Source: an uncultured Paracoccaceae bacterium
Lineage (GTDB): Bacteria; Pseudomonadota; Alphaproteobacteria; Rhodobacterales; Rhodobacteraceae
NCBI GenBank assembly: GCA_947500005.1
Contig: CANMQJ010000009.1
Coordinates: 62,001 to 126,000 of the forward strand
DNA: 64,000 nucleotides
Direction: 5' to 3'
Of the stretch, positions 17,767 to 25,354 are shown piece after piece (within the stretch, counting starts at the first letter, position 1; the number at the start of each line of letters is the position of its first letter). Under the pieces are notes generated by a model that ran no database searches, was not told the origin of the DNA, and was given only the letters and a program-made list of their open reading frames with translations. The position numbers and the translations under genes are program-made.

Positions 17767-18822
17767 ATGACACATCTCTGGGTCCGGGCCGAACAGCGCC
17801 CGAACGAGGAACGAGTTGGCCTTACGCCACAGGGGGCAAAAGCCCTGATCGAGGCAGGGCTGCGCGTCACGGTCGAGGAAAGCTCGGTCCGCGCGATTTC
17901 CATCGCGGGCTATCGCGATGCGGGGGCCGAGATCGCGCCTGAAAACAGCTGGCCTGAAGCTCCGGCCGAGGCGATTGTCTTCGGCCTCAAGGAACTGCCC
18001 GAGGACGGCACCCCCCTGCCCCATCGCCACATCATGTTCGGCCACGCCTACAAGGGCCAGCCAGCCGGGCGCAGGTTGCTGGAACGGTTAAAGGCCGGCG
18101 GAGGCACGCTTTATGACCTTGAATACCTGGTGGACGACGGCGGCCGCCGGGTCGCGGCCTTTGGCTATTGCGCAGGCTACGCGGGCGCGGCGGTTGCGCT
18201 GAAATGCTGGGCTGCGCAGCAGCGCCGGACGCTTTGCGGGCCGGTCGGTGTCTACGAAAGTTCGATCCACCTCCAACAGGAATTGCAGGCCGAGTTGCTG
18301 GCGGTCGATGCCGGACGGCCGACAGCGCTGGTCATCGGCGCGCTGGGGCGCGTGGGACGCGGCGCGTCGGACTTGTGCCGGGCGATGGGCGTACCGGTGA
18401 CGAAATGGGACATGGCCGAGACCGCGCATGGCGGCCCCTTTCCCGAGGTCCTGGGCCATGACATTTTCCTCAATTGCATCCTAGCCCGACCCGGGACGCC
18501 CGTTTTCGTTCCGACCAGCGCCCTTCACGCACGGCGACGCCTGACGGTGATCGGGGATATCGCCTGCGACCCGGACAGCGATTTCTCCCCCATCAAGGTC
18601 TACGATCACACGACGACATGGGATGAACCCGCCCTGCGCGTGCATGACGCCCCGCCGCTCGACGTGACGGCCATCGACAACCTGCCCTCGATGCTGCCTG
18701 TTGAAAGTTCCGAGGACTATGCCGCACAGCTTCTGCCCTCGCTGCTGACGCTCGGGGATCCGGAAAACGGTGTCTGGGGCCGGGCGCGCGACTTTTTCGA
18801 GAGCCATATCTCGAGGATCTGA
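17767..18822 (+). CDS. Saccharopine dehydrogenase (NAD+, L-lysine-forming; LYS1-like)
   Basis: The 351-residue protein resembles the alanine dehydrogenase/PNT fold used by LYS1. The N-terminal HLWVRAEQRPNEERVGLTP and the FGHAYKGQ segment supply the conserved Arg, His and Lys of saccharopine dehydrogenases. The NAD-binding Rossmann motif is ALVIGALGRVGRGA near residue 195. A terminal ISRI tail ends the chain. LYS1 interconverts saccharopine and lysine plus 2-oxoglutarate. No partner lysine-ketoglutarate reductase is in the window, so it may work with an unlinked gene or serve another amino acid. AGAAGG lies 5 nt before the ATG. Confidence 0.8.
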   Translation: MTHLWVRAEQRPNEERVGLTPQGAKALIEAGLRVTVEESSVRAISIAGYRDAGAEIAPENSWPEAPAEAIVFGLKELPEDGTPLPHRHIMFGHAYKGQPAGRRLLERLKAGGGTLYDLEYLVDDGGRRVAAFGYCAGYAGAAVALKCWAAQQRRTLCGPVGVYESSIHLQQELQAELLAVDAGRPTALVIGALGRVGRGASDLCRAMGVPVTKWDMAETAHGGPFPEVLGHDIFLNCILARPGTPVFVPTSALHARRRLTVIGDIACDPDSDFSPIKVYDHTTTWDEPALRVHDAPPLDVTAIDNLPSMLPVESSEDYAAQLLPSLLTLGDPENGVWGRARDFFESHISRI

Positions 18823-18918
18823 CATCACCGAGGATTGGGGCGCGACGGTCCGGGCAGCCGTCCTGACCTACGCCGCCCCGATAGGCGCCACCCCACCCTT
18901 CAGATCCGAATGGGCAAA

Positions 18919-19233
18919 TTACATCAGGCGGTTCTCGATATCCTCGACCGAATAACCCAATGCGTCGAGACCGTTCTCGAGATGGTCCGAAAGGTGCGGC
19001 GACCCCAGAACGTAGTCCGCACAAGGCACGGATGCCTCGGAGCGAGCGGTCGCCACCGCCTCCTGCCAGTCGTCCGCGTCGAAACTGTCGCGCCCGATCC
19101 ACATGATGGCGACAAGTTCGGCCTGCTCGTCCTCGCTCATGCGGTCAATGAAGGCACGTAATTCGCCTTCGGCCCGGTCAAGCTCGCGTGCCATCAGGGC
19201 GACCTGAACCACGGTGCTAGGGGAAATCTCCAT
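18919..19233 (-). CDS. DUF3775-type small protein
   Basis: The protein is 104 acidic residues with no membrane segment. The run MSEDEQAELVAIMWIGRDSFDADDWQEAVATAR, followed by PCADYVLGSPHLSDHLENGLDALG, matches my memory of the DUF3775 family in alphaproteobacteria. Function is unknown. It lies 66 nt downstream of the SDR gene that ends the sigma-E-type operon and is on the same strand, so it may be the operon's last gene, but I see no separate evidence for that. Confidence 0.7.
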   Translation of the reverse strand: MEISPSTVVQVALMARELDRAEGELRAFIDRMSEDEQAELVAIMWIGRDSFDADDWQEAVATARSEASVPCADYVLGSPHLSDHLENGLDALGYSVEDIENRLM

Positions 19234-19299
19234 CTTCTTGCGTCTCCTGACTGTCCGTTTTCCGCACTCAAGCCGGGATAGTCCGGCTCGTCCTTGATC

Positions 19300-20031
19300 T
19301 CACGCAAAGAGGCGGTAGTAGAGCCAATCGGGCAGCATTCGACCGAAACCGATGATCGCCGAGAGCCTAAGCGGGAAGTCACGCTTGAACCGGTCCGAGC
19401 ACATGTGTTCGAAGATGCGGGCGGCTGCCTCGTCGGCCTCCATGAGGAAGGGCATCTTGAAATCGTTCTTGTCTGTCAGACGTGTACGGATGAAACCGGG
19501 ATTGACGAGTTGCACGCGCACCCCGGTCTTTCGCAAGTCCGCATGCATGCATTCGGCAAGCCGCATTACCCCGGCCTTGGACGCGGCATAGCCGATGGCC
19601 TTGGGAAGGCCCCGATAGCCGGAAAGAGAGCCGGTGATCACGATATGTCCATGATCGCGCGCGACCATGCCCGGCACGGCCGCGCCCAGCACGCGCATCA
19701 GGCCAGTGAAGTTGACATCGGCCATCGTGTTGGCGTGTTCGAAATCCCAGTTCTGGGTCTTCATCGGCCAGTATGCCCCCGCAAGAAAGACGAGACCATC
19801 GATTTCGCCGATGGTTTCCGTGGCTTTGCGGATCGCGTCCGGGTCGGTCACGTCCAGAGGCATGACCTCGGCCGGGCCGGGCAGGTCACGCGCAAGCTGA
19901 TTCAGATCGTCCTCGGAGCGGGCGGACAGCACCAGACGGATTCCCATACGGCTCATGTGGCGGGCCAAGGCTTCGCCAAGACCCGCGCTTGCACCCACCA
20001 GCCAATATCGCTTTCCTGCCCAATCCGTCAT
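19300..20031 (-). CDS. Short-chain dehydrogenase/reductase of the rpoE-linked operon
   Basis: The protein is 243 residues. The ATG at 20031 overlaps the DUF3833 stop by 4 bases and has AGGAGG upstream. The cofactor loop is VGASAGLGEALA (NADP-type SDR), the active-site Ser is in ITGSLSGYRG, and YAASKAG supplies the Tyr-Lys pair. The C-terminal PDWLYYRLF suggests membrane association. As I recall, a neighbouring SDR in the same position belongs to the singlet-oxygen regulon of Rhodobacter sphaeroides. The substrate, probably a lipid-derived aldehyde or alcohol, is inference. Confidence 0.88.
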   Translation of the reverse strand: MTDWAGKRYWLVGASAGLGEALARHMSRMGIRLVLSARSEDDLNQLARDLPGPAEVMPLDVTDPDAIRKATETIGEIDGLVFLAGAYWPMKTQNWDFEHANTMADVNFTGLMRVLGAAVPGMVARDHGHIVITGSLSGYRGLPKAIGYAASKAGVMRLAECMHADLRKTGVRVQLVNPGFIRTRLTDKNDFKMPFLMEADEAAARIFEHMCSDRFKRDFPLRLSAIIGFGRMLPDWLYYRLFA

Positions 20032-20603
20032 ACTGCCTCCTGAAACTTCTCGACGGGGCGCAAGGTCGCGACGAGCTCGGCGACCTTGATCCCGTATTTT
20101 CGAAACTGCGAACGGTTCACGATGGTTCCGCCCGGGTTCAGATACATCCAGTCCACGACGTTCAGCACATGTCCGCCAGCGGCGTCCGGCAGGCGGATGC
20201 GATAACGAAGGCAGAGCGTCGCACCGGACAATTGGCCCCGCCCCGTGCCGATCACGTCGAGCGCGGTCGCCTCGACCCTGCCATTCCGATCCAGGCGAAG
20301 AGTCCATTCTCGATCCTGCGTGCTGCCCGTGTCATACGCAAAATGCTCGCTCATTACGCCGGTCTCGCCGGTCCAGTCGGCCACGAAACGCCCCTGGAAG
20401 CGCGAAGTGACCCGCCCTAATGGGCCGTATATCACCCCTTCGCACAGGATCCGGCCCTGCAAATGGCGTCGCAGGTCCAGAACCGGTTCCGTGGTAGAAT
20501 AATCCTCGGGGCTTTGGGCAAAGAACCCGAAATAACGCCGACGAAGGGCCATGAGCCCAAGGCCGAGGCCCATACCGAGCAGCAGAAGCAGGACGGCCTC
20601 CAT
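20028..20603 (-). CDS. DUF3833 family membrane-anchored protein
   Basis: This 191-residue protein starts at the ATG after GGAGGAGA (7-nt spacing). A single N-terminal hydrophobic segment (about residues 3-18) is followed by a soluble domain with the DUF3833 pattern: FFAQSPEDYSTTEPVLDLRRHLQGRILCEGVIYGPLGRVTSRF and a C-terminal DWMYLNPGGTIVNRSQFRKYGIKVAE. Function is unknown. Gene order and sigma-E-like control suggest a role in membrane lipid modification or protection. Confidence 0.82.
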   Translation of the reverse strand: MEAVLLLLLGMGLGLGLMALRRRYFGFFAQSPEDYSTTEPVLDLRRHLQGRILCEGVIYGPLGRVTSRFQGRFVADWTGETGVMSEHFAYDTGSTQDREWTLRLDRNGRVEATALDVIGTGRGQLSGATLCLRYRIRLPDAAGGHVLNVVDWMYLNPGGTIVNRSQFRKYGIKVAELVATLRPVEKFQEAV

Positions 20604-20604
20604 C

Positions 20605-21852
20605 TCAGATCTCCTCCAGACGGGTGGCTGCAAGCAAGACAAGCGCCAACGCCTTCAGAAAGCATGGCACGAGGGCGTAATAGAGTGTCAGTCGCGCGAG
20701 CGCTTCGGGCGGGTTCTGCGTCCCCGACTCGAACCCCACCGCTTCGAGTGCTGGCAGCAGGATGACGGCCGCAAAGGCCAGCGTGAACTTGGTCACGAAA
20801 GACCACAACCCGAACCCTTCGGCGGCGCGAGGCGCGATGCGCGCCATTCGGGCAGCGAACAGGGCGGGCAAAAGCGTCATGTCCGCACCCAGCGCCGCGC
20901 CGGAGGCAATGCAGATCACGGCAAAGGCCGCAATGTCTCCGGGCCCCAGGAACAGGACGCAGGCGAAAGCCAAAATCGAAATGACCATGCCGGCGACGAG
21001 GGTGTTTCTGGCCCCGAAACGTTCGGCAGCACGACCCCAGATCGGCGCCGCCAGAGCAGCGGACAGGAAGAAAAGGAGAAGCAACGGCCCCTCCCAGCCC
21101 GGCGCGGCAAGGCGGCTTTCGACGAAGAAGAGAAAAAGGGTCGAAGACACCGCCACCGGGGCCGCATTGAGCAGACCGATCAACAGCAGCCGGCGTGCCG
21201 GTCTATCCCGAAGAACCATGGTGAACCCGGTCGCATCGGGAAGGTGGGCGGCCTGCCACTCCGACCTCATCGCCAGGACCACGATCACTGCCAAAAGGCA
21301 GAACCCCAGAGCGAAACCCGCGAAAGGCGCCTCGGTCACCTGGGTCAGTGCCACCGGCGCGACTGCGGCCACGCAGACCCCGATCAGCGCCCCGGTTTCA
21401 CGCCAGCGCGCCACTCTCAGATGACCCGAACCGCCCAGATCCTCGGCCTTGGCGACACCTTGGGCATAAAAACAGATCGTCAGGAAGCTGAAAGCCGAGA
21501 AGACCAGCGTCAGCATCAAGGCGAACCAGAAAAGCGGCGCGATCGGGGGCGATATGGCGAAGAGCCCAACCATCGCTCCGGCCAGGATGCTCACCGCAAT
21601 CGCGACAGCAGAACCGCGGTGTTTTCTCAAGGTCTCGCTCAGCTTGCCCAGCATCGGGTCCTGCACGACATCGAGCAGTCTCAGGCCGAACAGCACAGTG
21701 CCCAGCGCAGCAAGGCTGACACCGTATTGATCCACGTAGAATTTGGGCGCGTGAATGTAGAGCGGCAGGCCGGCCGCGGCCAGCAGGGCGGCGAAACCGG
21801 CATAAGCGGGCAGTCTGTGCCCTACCCGGCTCTGCACGCCCGCCACACTCAT
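20605..21852 (-). CDS. MFS transporter (GPH-like) of the rpoE-linked operon
   Basis: The 415-residue protein has about 12 hydrophobic helices. The N-terminal FYVDQYGVSLAALGTVLFGLRLLDVVQDPMLGKLSE segment is typical of glycoside-pentoside-hexuronide:cation symporter-like MFS proteins, including the D in the VxDP loop. The ATG overlaps the DUF1365 stop (ATGA). It is followed one base after its stop by the DUF3833 start region. The cargo is unknown. Co-transcription with lipid-linked genes suggests a lipid or precursor rather than a sugar. Confidence 0.85.
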   Translation of the reverse strand: MSVAGVQSRVGHRLPAYAGFAALLAAAGLPLYIHAPKFYVDQYGVSLAALGTVLFGLRLLDVVQDPMLGKLSETLRKHRGSAVAIAVSILAGAMVGLFAISPPIAPLFWFALMLTLVFSAFSFLTICFYAQGVAKAEDLGGSGHLRVARWRETGALIGVCVAAVAPVALTQVTEAPFAGFALGFCLLAVIVVLAMRSEWQAAHLPDATGFTMVLRDRPARRLLLIGLLNAAPVAVSSTLFLFFVESRLAAPGWEGPLLLLFFLSAALAAPIWGRAAERFGARNTLVAGMVISILAFACVLFLGPGDIAAFAVICIASGAALGADMTLLPALFAARMARIAPRAAEGFGLWSFVTKFTLAFAAVILLPALEAVGFESGTQNPPEALARLTLYYALVPCFLKALALVLLAATRLEEI

Positions 21853-22607
21853 CCCCGGCTCACATCGGGTTTGAGCGGCTCGGGCTGGCGACGGAAGGTC
21901 GCCTTTTTCCACCAGAGCTTTACCGCCTGCCAATGGATCAGCGCCAGAACCCGGCGCGACCCGAATGGTCGCCGCAATGCGGACCACAGGATCGCGCGGT
22001 TCGTCAACGGATGACGCGGCCCGGTGAGCGTCGCAATCAGCCCACCCTTCTCACGTCCATAGTCGATCCAGACCCCGATCCGGTCGTCGCGGAGATCGAA
22101 CCGGAACGTGTACCCGCCTTCGCGGGGCTGGAAGGGCGAGACATGAAGGAGCTTGGTCGCCGTCAACCGATCTTCAGGCGTGATCGGCGACAAGTCAGGC
22201 TTGTGACAAACATAGTTGTGACGCGTCCCCCAGGTGTTCGTGACCTCCGCCACGACTGCGTAAAGGGAGTCGTTCATATCGAAACAGAACCAGAAACTCA
22301 CCGGGTTGAAAACATGTCCCAGCACGCGCGGCTGTGCCAGAAGCGACAGGCGAACGGGTTGCGGCAACTGATACTGGGCGAACACGTCACGGAGCCAGGC
22401 GGCACCGCGCCCCTTGCCGGGGAGCCCGCCGTGATCGCGGTCATTAAGCCCCATGAGATTGCCATGGTTACGTGAGAACAGCACGGGCATCCTGGGTGTC
22501 GCCTCGGGGTCGAGCATAACGTAATCCACCGAATAGCGGAACGCATTCTCGACCGCTCCCTTGCGACCGTGAAAGGTGTGACCCGGGATATGCTCGACTG
22601 AGGTCAT
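21849..22607 (-). CDS. DUF1365 family protein
   Basis: The 252-residue soluble protein matches DUF1365: N-terminal GRKGAVENAFRYSVDYVMLD, the RDHGGLPG region, LGHVFNPVSFWFCFD and the C-terminal WKKATFRRQP. DUF1365 genes habitually sit next to an amine-oxidase-like flavoprotein and fatty-acid methyltransferases. From memory, the equivalent R. sphaeroides neighbourhood has been connected to furan fatty acid formation, but I cannot assign the step with certainty. It overlaps both its neighbours by 4 bases, showing tight coupling. Confidence 0.88.
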   Translation of the reverse strand: MTSVEHIPGHTFHGRKGAVENAFRYSVDYVMLDPEATPRMPVLFSRNHGNLMGLNDRDHGGLPGKGRGAAWLRDVFAQYQLPQPVRLSLLAQPRVLGHVFNPVSFWFCFDMNDSLYAVVAEVTNTWGTRHNYVCHKPDLSPITPEDRLTATKLLHVSPFQPREGGYTFRFDLRDDRIGVWIDYGREKGGLIATLTGPRHPLTNRAILWSALRRPFGSRRVLALIHWQAVKLWWKKATFRRQPEPLKPDVSRG

Positions 22608-23902
22608 TCCGCCGCCACCGGAATTGCCGCCGGACGGTTCATCCGCTCGACCACTTCGATCGCGCTGGCAAGCCCGTCCTCGTGGAACCCGTTGCGCATC
22701 CAGGCACCGCAGAACCAGGTATTGTCGGTTCCGTTGAAGGCGCGGATTTCCTCCTGGGCGTTGAGAGCGCCAAGATCGTAGACGGGATGGCGAAAGGTGG
22801 TCTCGGCATAGATCAGATCCTCGCGGATGCGCCTGCGAGAGTTCAGCGTCACGAAATGCGGATCTTCATGCGGGATGGGCTGAAGCGAGTTCATCCAATA
22901 GGTCAGGTCGATACGCTCGGACCTGGGATTCGCATCTTCCGTATGGACCCAGCTCGACCAGCATTTGCGGCGTTTGGGCATGACGGCCGGATCGGCATGC
23001 AGAACGATGTCGTTGGGCTGGTACCGGATCGCCCCGAGCGAGGCCCGCTCCTGGGCGCTTGCATCCGACAAGAGCGCAAGCGTGTCATCGGAATGGGTGG
23101 CAAAGACCACTTCGTCGAAAAGCTCCCAATCGCCGCCGTTCGCGCGCACCTGCGGGCCGGGAGCGTCACGGCGCACGCCGGCGATCTTTGCCCCCAGCCG
23201 GATATCCACCCCCTTGCGGCGCATGGCGGCTTCCAAGCGCCGGACGTATTCGACGGAACCGCCGCGAACCGTGTACCATTGATGCTCCTGTTTGGCGTGC
23301 AAAAGGAGATGGTTGTCGAAGAATTTCACCATCGCGTAGGCCGGGAAATCCATCACCTTTTCCTTGGGCGTGGACCATATCGCGCCCGAGAACGGTTCCA
23401 GATAGTAAGCGCGGAACCATTCGCCCATGCCCATGCGGTCGAGCAACTCTCGGACGGTGAGCGATTTGTCTTCCGAAAAGCGCAAAGCGTTCTTGTTGAA
23501 GTAAAGCAGGTCCCGCACGAAGCGCAGGAATTGCGGACGCAGCATGTTGCGCCTCTGGGCGAAAAGCGCGTCCGCGCCATGCAGCGCATATTCGATCGCG
23601 CCGCCCCGGATCGAGGCCCCGAATGTCATGCAGCTTTTCGCGATCGGCACTTCCAGCTTCTGGAACAGCGAAATCAGGTTTGGGTAGGTCACCTCGTTGA
23701 AAACTATGAATCCGATATCAACGGGTTGATCGCCGTTCCGCCCGGCGATGACCGTGCGGGCATGACCGCCGAGACGCGGCTCGGCCTCGAACAGCGTGAC
23801 GTTGTGGGTATCGGCCAAGAGGTTCGCCGCACCCATCCCGGAAATCCCGCCGCCGATCACGGCAACCTTCCGGGGCGCGCCCGCGTTCTGTTCGAATGGC
23901 AT
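22604..23902 (-). CDS. FAD-dependent amine-oxidase-like flavoprotein, first gene of the sigma-E-type operon
   Basis: The protein is 432 residues. The start at 23902 has GGAGAAGA upstream and lies 27-34 nt after a sigma-E-like -10 element. The N-terminal dinucleotide fold is VAVIGGGISGMGAANLL, with FEAEPRLGGHARTV as the second FAD contact. A C-terminal TWFCGAWMRNGFHEDGLASA binds FAD in the amine oxidase/phytoene-desaturase style. Such enzymes desaturate or oxidise lipid or amine substrates. In R. sphaeroides the gene directly divergent from rpoE is a flavoprotein of this kind in the singlet-oxygen response (recalled knowledge). Fatty-acid desaturation is a reasonable but unproven role here. 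Confidence 0.88.
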   Translation of the reverse strand: MPFEQNAGAPRKVAVIGGGISGMGAANLLADTHNVTLFEAEPRLGGHARTVIAGRNGDQPVDIGFIVFNEVTYPNLISLFQKLEVPIAKSCMTFGASIRGGAIEYALHGADALFAQRRNMLRPQFLRFVRDLLYFNKNALRFSEDKSLTVRELLDRMGMGEWFRAYYLEPFSGAIWSTPKEKVMDFPAYAMVKFFDNHLLLHAKQEHQWYTVRGGSVEYVRRLEAAMRRKGVDIRLGAKIAGVRRDAPGPQVRANGGDWELFDEVVFATHSDDTLALLSDASAQERASLGAIRYQPNDIVLHADPAVMPKRRKCWSSWVHTEDANPRSERIDLTYWMNSLQPIPHEDPHFVTLNSRRRIREDLIYAETTFRHPVYDLGALNAQEEIRAFNGTDNTWFCGAWMRNGFHEDGLASAIEVVERMNRPAAIPVAAE

Positions 23903-23935
23903 GTTCTGTCTTCTCCGGTATTGGTCTTTCGAGAA

Positions 23936-23964
23936 CTTTACGCGGGGCGGCGCCGCCCGGATGC
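23936..23964 (-). promoter_or_regulatory. Sigma-E (RpoE)-like promoter driving the flavoprotein operon
   Basis: On the minus strand the sequence reads GCATCC, an 18-nt spacer, then TAAAG. This is close to the TGATCC-N18-TAAGA pattern of the divergent site and of the known Rhodobacter sigma-E consensus. The predicted transcription start falls roughly 25 nt before the flavoprotein ATG, leaving room for its ribosome site. Confidence 0.65.
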
Positions 23965-23990
23965 AAAAGAAAAAACTTTTTTGCCGCGGG

Positions 23991-24019
23991 TGATCCGTCT
24001 GGGCATCACCGGCGTAAGA
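23991..24019 (+). promoter_or_regulatory. Sigma-E (RpoE) promoter of rpoE-chrR (autoregulatory)
   Basis: TGATCC at 23991-23996, an exact 18-nt spacer, and TAAGA at 24015-24019. From memory this is the consensus recognised by the singlet-oxygen sigma factor RpoE of Rhodobacter. An A6/T6 tract lies between this -35 and the divergent -35 (26 bp apart) and could act as a shared UP-type element. Confidence 0.8.
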
Positions 24020-24123
24020 CATGTATGTTCACCGAAATCGGTCCCGGTATGCTGTTGGAGGACGTGGCATTTTCCGCCACGCCGGCGGCTATCAAGGAAA
24101 CGGCCGAAAAGACGGTCGAGGCG

Positions 24124-24687
24124 ATGACGGTGACGAGGGAAACAGGCAAGACGGACAAGGAATGCGACTGGGTGGACCATGTGCTGCGGATTCGCGATGC
24201 GCAGGATCAGACGGCTTTTGCCGAACTGTTCCGACACTTCGCTCCGCGGGTGAAGGCCTTCCTGATCCGGTCCGGGTCGGATCCGGCGCTGGCCGAGGAA
24301 TGCGCGCAGGAGGTCATGGCGACTCTTTGGCACAAAGCGCATCTTTTCGATCCGGGCCGCGCCTCGGTGGCGACGTGGGTGTTCACCATAGCGCGCAACC
24401 GACGGATCGACCTGATCAGAAGGCAACGCCGACCCGAGCCCGAGGATCTGCCCTGGGGCCCGGAAGCCGAGCCGGAACCCGCCGAGGTTGTATCCCTGCA
24501 GCAGGAAACCGCGCAGTTGCGCGATGCGATAAACGCCTTGCCGAAAGCACAGCGCGAATTGATCGAGAAAGCCTATTTCGGCGATCTCAGCCACCGCGAG
24601 ATCGCCGCACAGACCGGTTTGCCGCTCGGCACGATCAAATCGAGGATCAGATTGGCGCTGGACCGCCTGCGTCATGCCATAGGTTGA
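24124..24687 (+). CDS. rpoE: ECF sigma factor RpoE (ChrR-controlled, singlet-oxygen response)
   Basis: From the ATG at 24124 the protein is 187 residues, the usual size for this ECF11-type factor. In-frame starts at 24025 and 24049 would add unconserved residues and begin at or near the transcription start. Region 2 is visible as AFAELFRHFAPRVKAFLIRSG, AEECAQEVMATLWHKAHLFDPGRASVATWVFTIARNRRIDLIRRQ. Region 4 has LPKAQRELIEKAYFGDLSHREIAAQTGLPLGTIKSRIRLAL. It directs RNA polymerase to the two promoters in the gap upstream and presumably to unlinked genes such as a photolyase and a fatty-acid methylase (family knowledge). ChrR follows 7 nt later. Confidence 0.95.
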   Translation: MTVTRETGKTDKECDWVDHVLRIRDAQDQTAFAELFRHFAPRVKAFLIRSGSDPALAEECAQEVMATLWHKAHLFDPGRASVATWVFTIARNRRIDLIRRQRRPEPEDLPWGPEAEPEPAEVVSLQQETAQLRDAINALPKAQRELIEKAYFGDLSHREIAAQTGLPLGTIKSRIRLALDRLRHAIG

Positions 24688-24694
24688 AAAGACG

Positions 24695-25348
24695 ATGAAC
24701 GAACAAATCAAGCATCACCTGACCGACGCTCTGCTGATGGGCTACTCCGCAGGCGCTCTTCCCGAAGCCTTCGACCTGATGGTCGCGACCCATCTTTCGC
24801 TTTGCGACGACTGCCGCGCCCGGGCCGAGAGCTTTGACGCGGTGGGCGGCGTCCTGCTCGAGGATAACCAAACAGAGATCGAGATGGATGCACCATCTCT
24901 CGCTGACACCATGGCAATGATAAAACAGGGAGCACCGCGCCCCCGCGGGCCCGAGCCGACCCCCTGCAAGATTCTGCCTGCTCCGCTGAGCGCCTATGCG
25001 GGCGGCGATCTTTCCAAGGTGAAGTGGCGTTCGATCGGGATGGGCGTGAAACAGGCCATTCTCGCGACCTCGCCCGAAGCGACGGCACGTCTGCTCTACA
25101 TTCCCGCAGGCGCCGCGGTACCCGATCATGGCCATCGTGGCATGGAACTCACGATGGTTCTGCAAGGCGCTTTCTCGGATGAGGTGGACCGCTTTGGGCG
25201 TGGCGATGTCGAGATCGCCGACGAGGATCTGGAACACATGCCCGTGGCCGATATCGGAGAGGACTGCATCTGCCTGGCCGTGACGGATGCCCCCTTGCGC
25301 TTCAACAGCCTGATGCCGCGCCTGTTCCAACCCTTCTTCCGGATCTGA
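24695..25348 (+). CDS. chrR: ChrR zinc anti-sigma factor
   Basis: The 217-residue protein has the two-domain ChrR plan. The N-terminal zinc anti-sigma domain carries His8, His33, Cys37 and Cys40 (HLSLCDDC), which binds and silences RpoE. The C-terminal cupin (about 105-200) keeps His145, His147, Glu151 and His181 (PDHGHRGMELTMVLQG and LEHMP), the second zinc site needed in R. sphaeroides for the singlet-oxygen signal. All ligands keep the Rhodobacter spacing with small offsets, so the protein should be functional. It is co-transcribed with rpoE. Confidence 0.95.
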   Translation: MNEQIKHHLTDALLMGYSAGALPEAFDLMVATHLSLCDDCRARAESFDAVGGVLLEDNQTEIEMDAPSLADTMAMIKQGAPRPRGPEPTPCKILPAPLSAYAGGDLSKVKWRSIGMGVKQAILATSPEATARLLYIPAGAAVPDHGHRGMELTMVLQGAFSDEVDRFGRGDVEIADEDLEHMPVADIGEDCICLAVTDAPLRFNSLMPRLFQPFFRI

Positions 25349-25354
25349 CGCCGA

